Shown here piece by piece: positions 59,035-64,000 of a stretch of DNA of 64,000 nucleotides. Source of the DNA: Methylotenera oryzisoli. GTDB lineage: Bacteria; Pseudomonadota; Gammaproteobacteria; Burkholderiales; Methylophilaceae. The notes below the pieces were generated by a model. The model worked only from the letters and a program-made list of their open reading frames with translations. It did no database searches and was not told the origin of the DNA. How positions within the stretch are numbered: the first letter of the stretch is position 1; every line of letters starts with the position of its first letter. The position numbers and the translations under genes were made by a program. The stretch lies in contig NZ_PQVH01000001.1 in assembly GCF_004661485.1 (NCBI RefSeq), positions 62,001 through 126,000 of the forward strand, given 5' to 3'.

Positions 59035-59634
59035 ATGCCTGAGAACGACGCAATAGACTCAAACAATACAGCAGACTTAAGATCTAGCGATGTACAGCCC
59101 ACTCTGCTACTGGTGGACGATGATGAGGTATTTTTGAATGTACTGGCAATGGCGATGCGCAAACGCGGCTTTTTAGTGACACTTGCTAGCAGTGCTGAGT
59201 CGGCCTTTGCCATTGCGCAGAACGACCCACCGGAATTTGCTGTCGTTGACCTTAAAATGTCAGGCAACTCTGGCCTAGTATTAGTCAGGCAGCTGGCAAG
59301 CTTACAAGCAGCAACAAAAATAGTAGTGCTCACAGGCTACGCCAGTATCGCTACGGCGGTAGAAGCAATTAAACTGGGGGCAACTCACTACTTGGCTAAA
59401 CCGGTCGATGCGGATGAAATTGTTGCTGCATTTGATAAACAAGCTGGGGATTCAGAGGTTGAACTAGCGTCGTCACCACTACCAGTTGGCAGATTAGAGT
59501 GGGAGCATATTCAGCGGGTACTTTCAGAGAATGATGGCAACATCTCCGCCACCGCTCGCAGCCTAAATATGCACAGACGTACGCTACAAAGAAAACTAGG
59601 CAAGAAACCTAGCATTAACCCAAGCATTATCTAA
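59035..59634 (+). CDS. regA: Redox response regulator RegA/PrrA-like
   Basis: A 199-aa response regulator: receiver domain with LLLVDDDEVFLNVL and the phospho-Asp in FAVVDLKMSG (near residue 72), then a Pro-containing linker and a Fis-type helix-turn-helix. That C-terminal segment (GRLEWEHIQRVL, ISATARSLNMHRRTLQRKL) is nearly the RegA/PrrA/ActR signature. ATG 59035 is chosen over 59029 because AAGGA lies 7 nt before it. It is 10 bp after regB and surely co-transcribed. Conservation of the recognition helix NMHRRTLQRKL justifies searching for GCGNC-type boxes. Confidence 0.93.
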   Translation: MPENDAIDSNNTADLRSSDVQPTLLLVDDDEVFLNVLAMAMRKRGFLVTLASSAESAFAIAQNDPPEFAVVDLKMSGNSGLVLVRQLASLQAATKIVVLTGYASIATAVEAIKLGATHYLAKPVDADEIVAAFDKQAGDSEVELASSPLPVGRLEWEHIQRVLSENDGNISATARSLNMHRRTLQRKLGKKPSINPSII

Positions 59635-59687
59635 CCACATCAAGACCCGCCAGCAAAACATCGTGATGTATGAGCCTAAGCTAATCT

Positions 59688-60326
59688 TTAGTCGTCGCTA
59701 AAGCGCTCCTCACGCCACGGGTCAGCTTCATTATGATAACCGCGCACCTCCCAAAATCCTGGGCGGTCAAATTCATGCAACTCGATAGCTTTCAGCCACT
59801 TGGCGCCCTTCCATGCATAACGCTTAGGTACAATCATGCGTACCGGGCCGCCATGCGCGGGAGTTAAAGGCCCACCCAACACACTATGGGCAATGATAAC
59901 GTCATCATCTAATAAAGCATCTAGGGGTAAGTTCGTGGTGTAGCCGTCATAGCCATGTAAGGTTACATGTTTTGCGGCTGGCAACGGCGCAGCCATTGCC
60001 AAAATCTCGCGGGCAGGCACTCCCTGCCAGTCCATATCCAATTGGCTCCAGCGCGTCACACAATGAAAATCCGAGATATCCGTCACTTGTGGCATTGCCT
60101 GAAACTGCACCCAGTTAATATCGAGCTCATGTTCTACCAAGCCATATACACGCAGGCTCCAGTTTTCAGTTGTCACTTGCGGACGAATGCCCAAATCTAA
60201 AGTCGGAAAGTTCTTTACCTCGGTTTGCCCTGCCGGAATCCGCTCATTCGCATTCGCTTTACCTGGCTTTGCACCACGTTTTGCTAATGCAATTTTTCCT
60301 TCGATAAGCTTTTTCCAGTCTGGCAT
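59688..60326 (-). CDS. Cytosolic sulfite-oxidase-like molybdopterin oxidoreductase
   Basis: A 212-aa protein of the oxidoreductase molybdopterin-binding (SUOX/MsrP) fold. The expected molybdenum-ligand cysteine is in SDFHCVTRWSQLDMDW near residue 88, followed by VTLHGYDGYTTNLPLD, AHGGPVRMIVPKRYAWKGAKW and the terminal GYHNEADPW. There is no Tat or Sec signal and no dimerisation domain, so it is a short cytosolic relative rather than a periplasmic MsrP. Substrate unknown. Transcribed alone, convergent with regA and downstream of lspA. Confidence 0.85.
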   Translation of the reverse strand: MPDWKKLIEGKIALAKRGAKPGKANANERIPAGQTEVKNFPTLDLGIRPQVTTENWSLRVYGLVEHELDINWVQFQAMPQVTDISDFHCVTRWSQLDMDWQGVPAREILAMAAPLPAAKHVTLHGYDGYTTNLPLDALLDDDVIIAHSVLGGPLTPAHGGPVRMIVPKRYAWKGAKWLKAIELHEFDRPGFWEVRGYHNEADPWREERFSDD

Positions 60327-60359
60327 AGGTTTGTTCCGAAATAAATGTCTATGAGTTGA

Positions 60360-60821
60360 TTAACTTACATTCGACTTCTTGAAAATATCCGCAAGTAACA
60401 AACCGACCCCAACGCATATTGCACTATCTGCCACATTAAAAGCCGGCCAATATAACTGATCAATATGAAAAAACAGAAAATCCACTACATAGCCTAGGGT
60501 CAGGCGATCATACAAATTACCAATGGCACCACCTAATACTAAGGCCAAACCTAAGCTAAATAGTTTCTCATGATGATGCTTTTTAATCAGATACGTAATC
60601 ACAATAACGGCAGTTGCAGTCACTGCAGTGAATAACCACTTTTGCCAACCACCAGCATTGGCTAAAAAGCTGAACGCTGCACCCTCATTATGAAAACGTA
60701 CCAAATCAAAAAAGCTAGTAATGGTTAAGTGCTCACCATACACAAATGCGCGTTGGATTAAATACTTGGTGTACAAATCTAGGGCGACCACAATTGCGCT
60801 AATAGCAAACCACTTACGCAT
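60360..60821 (-). CDS. lspA: Lipoprotein signal peptidase (signal peptidase II)
   Basis: LspA cleaves the signal peptide of prolipoproteins at the inner membrane. The product is 153 aa from ATG 60821, which overlaps the ileS stop codon; a longer frame starts at 60845. Four membrane spans, [11 protein letters not shown], and the catalytic aspartates in [15 protein letters not shown] and [11 protein letters not shown] are all present. The ribF-ileS-lspA order is conserved in many proteobacteria. Its clients here include LptE and the several other lipoproteins of this window. Confidence 0.96.
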   Translation of the reverse strand: MRKWFAISAIVVALDLYTKYLIQRAFVYGEHLTITSFFDLVRFHNEGAAFSFLANAGGWQKWLFTAVTATAVIVITYLIKKHHHEKLFSLGLALVLGGAIGNLYDRLTLGYVVDFLFFHIDQLYWPAFNVADSAICVGVGLLLADIFKKSNVS

Positions 60822-63630
60822 GTGAGCGAACCTCGCCTTTACCAAACAAGTTACTTACGCAGCGTCCGCAAATATGTGGGTGCGTAGCATCTGCACCTAC
60901 GTCTGCGCGATAATGCCAGCAGCGATCGCATTTAGTATGTGCACTTGGCGCAACTTGCACCTCTAATCCACCCGCACGCTGATGTAGCGAAGCGCGTGAT
61001 GTAATCAGCACAAAACGCAAGTCATCCTGTAGGCGGCTTAATGCCTCAAAGGTTGCACCATCTGCATAAATATCCAGCTCAGATTGCAATGATGAACCCA
61101 CCAAACCAGCAGCGCGCTTCTCTTCTATCGCTTTATTTGCTAAGGCACGCACCTCAAGCACCGTTTGCCAAGATTGAATCTCTGCATCACTTAATCCGTG
61201 CGCTGGCAAGCTATACCAAAGCTCTTCAAATACAGTTTTATCTGCATCCAAATCTAGTGTTTGCCAAATCTCATCCGCAGTGAAACTTAAAATCGGTGCC
61301 ATTAAACGCATCATGGTGTGGGTAATATGATGCAATGTGCTTTGCGCAACACGACGCGCATGTGAGGCTTCACCAGTAGTGTATAAGCGGTCTTTTAGAA
61401 TATCTAAGTAAAAGCCACCTAAGTCTTCTGAACAGAAGCTCACAAACTTTTGCACTGCCAAGTGGAACTCGTAACGGTCATAATCCGCTAATATCTCGGT
61501 TTGCAACTTGTCTGTTAAGTGCAAAGCATAACGGTCTATTTCCAACCACTCGTTCACCGGCAACAAGTCTTTAGCCGCATCAAAATCAGCCAAGTTCGCC
61601 AACAAGAAACGTAAAGTGTTACGAATACGTCGATAACTTTCAGCAACACGCTTTAAAATTTCATCCGAAATAGTCAGCTCACCAGAGTAATCGGTAGAGG
61701 CCACCCACAAACGCAAGATATCTGCGCCATAGGTATCCATCACTTTTTGTGGCGCAACCACATTACCTTTAGATTTACTCATTTTGTGGCCGCTGCCATC
61801 CACTACAAAACCATGTGTTAGCAATGCTTTGTATGGCGCATGACCATCAATCGCGCAACCAGTCAGCAAGCTAGACTGGAACCAGCCACGATGCTGGTCT
61901 GAACCCTCTAAATACAAATCGGCCGGGAAGGCCAGCTCAGGACGGCGTTTAAGCACTGCGGCATGCGTACTGCCAGAGTCAAACCACACGTCCAAGGTGT
62001 CAGTCACCTTCTTATATTGCTCGGCATAGTCAGGAGCATGTTGCGCCAAGAAGGCCGCACCATCTAAACTAAACCAAGCCTCTACACCGGTTTTTTCCGT
62101 AAGTAAGGCTGCTTGCTCTAACAGCGCTGTGGTTTGCGGATGTGGCTCGCCTGTTTCCTTATGCACAAACAATGGCATAGGCACGCCCCAGTTACGTTGG
62201 CGTGACACACACCAGTCCGGGCGGTTTTTAATCATCGCCTCTAAACGTGCACGACCCCAGCTTGGGAAAAACTCAGTCTCATCCACGGCTTTGTTAGCAT
62301 GTTCGCGCAATGCTTTACCATTGATGTCGTGGGCATTCATCCCTATAAACCATTGATGCGTCGCCAACTGCATCAGTGGCGTTTTATGGCGCCAGCAATG
62401 CGGGAAACTATGGTTCAAACGTGCGCTTGCAAGTAAGCGACCACTCTCCTGCATGTTCGCCAAAATAACTTTGTTCGCGTCTTGTCTGCTTAGGCCACGA
62501 ATAGCAGCAAACTCGACCAACTCACTGGTAAAGAATTTACCATCACTACCGATTAAGACTCTTGGCTTTTGCTCTGGGAAGTTAGCACGCATCACCAGCC
62601 AGTCATCATTACCGTGAGCAGCAGCCGTATGCACCAAGCCGGTACCTGCCTCAGTGGTCACATGGTCACCACAGATAACTGGCACTTGGCGCGCATCAAA
62701 AGGGTGTGCTAACTGCAAGTGTTTTAATGCCAGACCTTTACAGCTTGCCAGTACTTTTGCATCGACTTCACCATAGCGCGTTAATGTCGCGGCAGCCAAA
62801 GCATTTGCAAGTATCAGCAAGCCTTTACTGGTTTGAATCAAGTCATAATCAAGCTCAGCATGCACACTCACCGCCTGATTGGCCGGCAAGGTCCACGGTG
62901 TAGTTGTCCAAATCACCGCATACGCATCGCCTGTAATAGCGACGCCAAACGCCTTACTCAAGGCCGCATTGTCTACAACTTTAAACCCTACATCGATTGC
63001 AGGTGAGTTGACATCTTCGTACTCAACTTCGGCTTCAGCCAGCGCTGAGCCGCAATCTACACACCAATGTACAGGCTTGCTGCCTTGATACAGGTAGCCA
63101 TTTTTATAAATGTCTCCTAAAGCACGCATGATGTCAGCTTCAGTTTGATAATCCATTGTTAAATAAGGATTATCCCAATCTGCCTGCACGCCTAAACGGA
63201 TAAAGTCTTTCTTTTGTTTTTCTACCTGTTCAGCTGCATAGGCACGGCAAAGCTCGCGGAACTGTGCAGGATCTATATTTTTACCATGATTTTTCTCTAC
63301 TACGAGCTCAATCGGTAAGCCATGACAATCCCAGCCTGGCACATAAGGTGCATCAAAGCCTGAAAATGTTTTAGATTTTACGATGATATCTTTTAAGATT
63401 TTATTTACCGCATGCCCAATGTGAATATCACCATTGGCGTAGGGAGGGCCATCATGCAAAATGAATTTCTTTGCACCTTTGCGCGCATTGCGAATACGCG
63501 TATACAGTTTTTTATCCTGCCAAGCTTTCAGCCATGCAGGCTCACGCTTAGCCAAATCGCCACGCATCGGGAAGGCGGTCTCTGGCAGGTTTAATTTATA
63601 CTTGCTTTGCTCTTTATTGTCTTCAGTCAT
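60814..63630 (-). CDS. ileS: Isoleucyl-tRNA synthetase
   Basis: A class I synthetase of about 938 aa. Signature [18 protein letters not shown] is near residue 60, the CP1 editing domain has [24 protein letters not shown] is near residue 605, and a C-terminal zinc site ([12 protein letters not shown]...CGRCVSNLF) closes the protein. This is the IleS1-type organisation typical of Gram-negative bacteria. ATG 63630 is preferred over GTG 63645 because a TTGAGA sequence lies about 8 nt upstream. It overlaps lspA. Confidence 0.97.
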   Translation of the reverse strand: MTEDNKEQSKYKLNLPETAFPMRGDLAKREPAWLKAWQDKKLYTRIRNARKGAKKFILHDGPPYANGDIHIGHAVNKILKDIIVKSKTFSGFDAPYVPGWDCHGLPIELVVEKNHGKNIDPAQFRELCRAYAAEQVEKQKKDFIRLGVQADWDNPYLTMDYQTEADIMRALGDIYKNGYLYQGSKPVHWCVDCGSALAEAEVEYEDVNSPAIDVGFKVVDNAALSKAFGVAITGDAYAVIWTTTPWTLPANQAVSVHAELDYDLIQTSKGLLILANALAAATLTRYGEVDAKVLASCKGLALKHLQLAHPFDARQVPVICGDHVTTEAGTGLVHTAAAHGNDDWLVMRANFPEQKPRVLIGSDGKFFTSELVEFAAIRGLSRQDANKVILANMQESGRLLASARLNHSFPHCWRHKTPLMQLATHQWFIGMNAHDINGKALREHANKAVDETEFFPSWGRARLEAMIKNRPDWCVSRQRNWGVPMPLFVHKETGEPHPQTTALLEQAALLTEKTGVEAWFSLDGAAFLAQHAPDYAEQYKKVTDTLDVWFDSGSTHAAVLKRRPELAFPADLYLEGSDQHRGWFQSSLLTGCAIDGHAPYKALLTHGFVVDGSGHKMSKSKGNVVAPQKVMDTYGADILRLWVASTDYSGELTISDEILKRVAESYRRIRNTLRFLLANLADFDAAKDLLPVNEWLEIDRYALHLTDKLQTEILADYDRYEFHLAVQKFVSFCSEDLGGFYLDILKDRLYTTGEASHARRVAQSTLHHITHTMMRLMAPILSFTADEIWQTLDLDADKTVFEELWYSLPAHGLSDAEIQSWQTVLEVRALANKAIEEKRAAGLVGSSLQSELDIYADGATFEALSRLQDDLRFVLITSRASLHQRAGGLEVQVAPSAHTKCDRCWHYRADVGADATHPHICGRCVSNLFGKGEVRSHA

Positions 63631-63784
63631 TTCAAATCTCAACACATTTCATATTCATCATTCCTGCCCGCTTAATGCCGCACCTACTCATGCGCACATA
63701 AATCAAAACAACACAGAAATCCAGTTACAGGCACATCAAAAAAGTACCTCAGTCAGCGCCACAGCCCATCGGGCAGGGTTACAT

Positions 63785-64000
63785 TTAGCGCGATGGGGAA
63801 ACAACCGTCCCAAAAAAAATTCTTGCCAATTCTACATCAACTGCAATTTGCGCTTTCAATGCATCCAAACCATCAAACTTCATTTCATCACGTATTTTAT
63901 GCAAAAACTCCACATGCACATGCTTGCCATACAAGTCGCCATTAAAATCAAGCACATGTACTTCTAATGACAGTTTAGGCACGCCGGCAATCGTTGGGCG
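63785..64000 (-). CDS. ribF: Riboflavin kinase/FAD synthetase RibF, C-terminal part
   Basis: Only the last 71 codons lie in the window; the gene extends beyond the right edge. The fragment reads RPTIAGVPKLSLEVHVLDF followed by a DLYGKHVHVEFLHKIRDEMKFDGLDALKAQIAVD-type end, which is the C-terminus of the riboflavin-kinase domain (VEVHLLDF, FLRxExKF and LxxQIxxD motifs). RibF makes FMN and FAD from riboflavin. It precedes ileS by 154 bp. The intervening stretch has no ORF or clear signal. Confidence 0.9.
   Translation of the reverse strand, partial: RPTIAGVPKLSLEVHVLDFNGDLYGKHVHVEFLHKIRDEMKFDGLDALKAQIAVDVELARIFFGTVVSPSR

Overview
This window is a chromosomal segment from a Gram-negative proteobacterium, most likely a betaproteobacterium. 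Moderate GC, protein style and gene order (pepP-ubiH; rhodanese-grxC-secB-gpsA facing gpmI-envC; coxB-coxA-ctaG-coxC-DUF2909-SURF1-ctaA-ctaB; ribF-ileS-lspA) suggest the Methylophilaceae (Methylotenera-like). That family assignment is an inference from recall, because no methylotrophy gene lies in the window. The segment is densely packed core genome. I see no rRNA, tRNA, CRISPR array, insertion sequence, prophage or integrase.

Layout. 1-4.3 kb (minus): two tandem UbiH-family FAD hydroxylases, pepP, then the MurNAc-recycling pair murU/amgK. 4.6-10.2 kb (plus): lptD-surA-pdxA-rsmA, followed by adk. 11.2-19.1 kb (plus): leuS-lptE-holA, proA, nadD and a BepA-like M48 lipoprotein protease. 19.3-23.9 kb (minus): a complete biotin cluster bioB-F-H-C-D, divergent from a comF-type gene and trmL. 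25.4-28.1 kb (minus): rhodanese-grxC-secB-SH3 protein-gpsA, divergent from gpmI-envC. 31.3-36.5 kb (minus): a small lipoprotein, YjbQ, a lipoprotein plus lytic transglycosylase pair, and clpB behind a good sigma-32-type promoter.

36.6-53.9 kb is a large respiratory island on the plus strand. It begins with the copper ATPase ccoI and tiny ccoS. A complete caa3-type oxidase locus follows: DUF2244, coxB with fused cytochrome c, coxA, a 36-aa small assembly protein, ctaG, coxC, DUF2909, SURF1, a SCO-like protein, ctaA and ctaB. The cbb3 locus ccoNOQP, ccoG, fixH-like and a TauE/SafE-like protein completes it. The cbb3 maturation genes ccoI/ccoS are separated from ccoNOQP by the whole aa3 locus.

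54-57.5 kb (minus) carries a TonB-dependent receptor translationally coupled to a secreted BNR/sialidase-fold protein with a Cys-x-Cys-Cys motif; substrate unknown. Divergent from it is a RegB/RegA (PrrBA/ActSR) redox two-component system. Sequences matching the RegA-type inverted repeat GCGNC-N5-GNCGC occur in the intergenic region shared by these two operons and again upstream of the caa3 operon. This suggests a local redox circuit and is the most interesting regulatory signal here. The window ends with a Mo-cofactor oxidoreductase, lspA, ileS and the 3' end of ribF.

Three very short genes (ccoS, the 36-aa oxidase assembly protein, ccoQ) were found by reading intergenic sequence directly. 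Several start codons were moved from the longest reading frame to sites supported by Shine-Dalgarno sequences or family N-termini.
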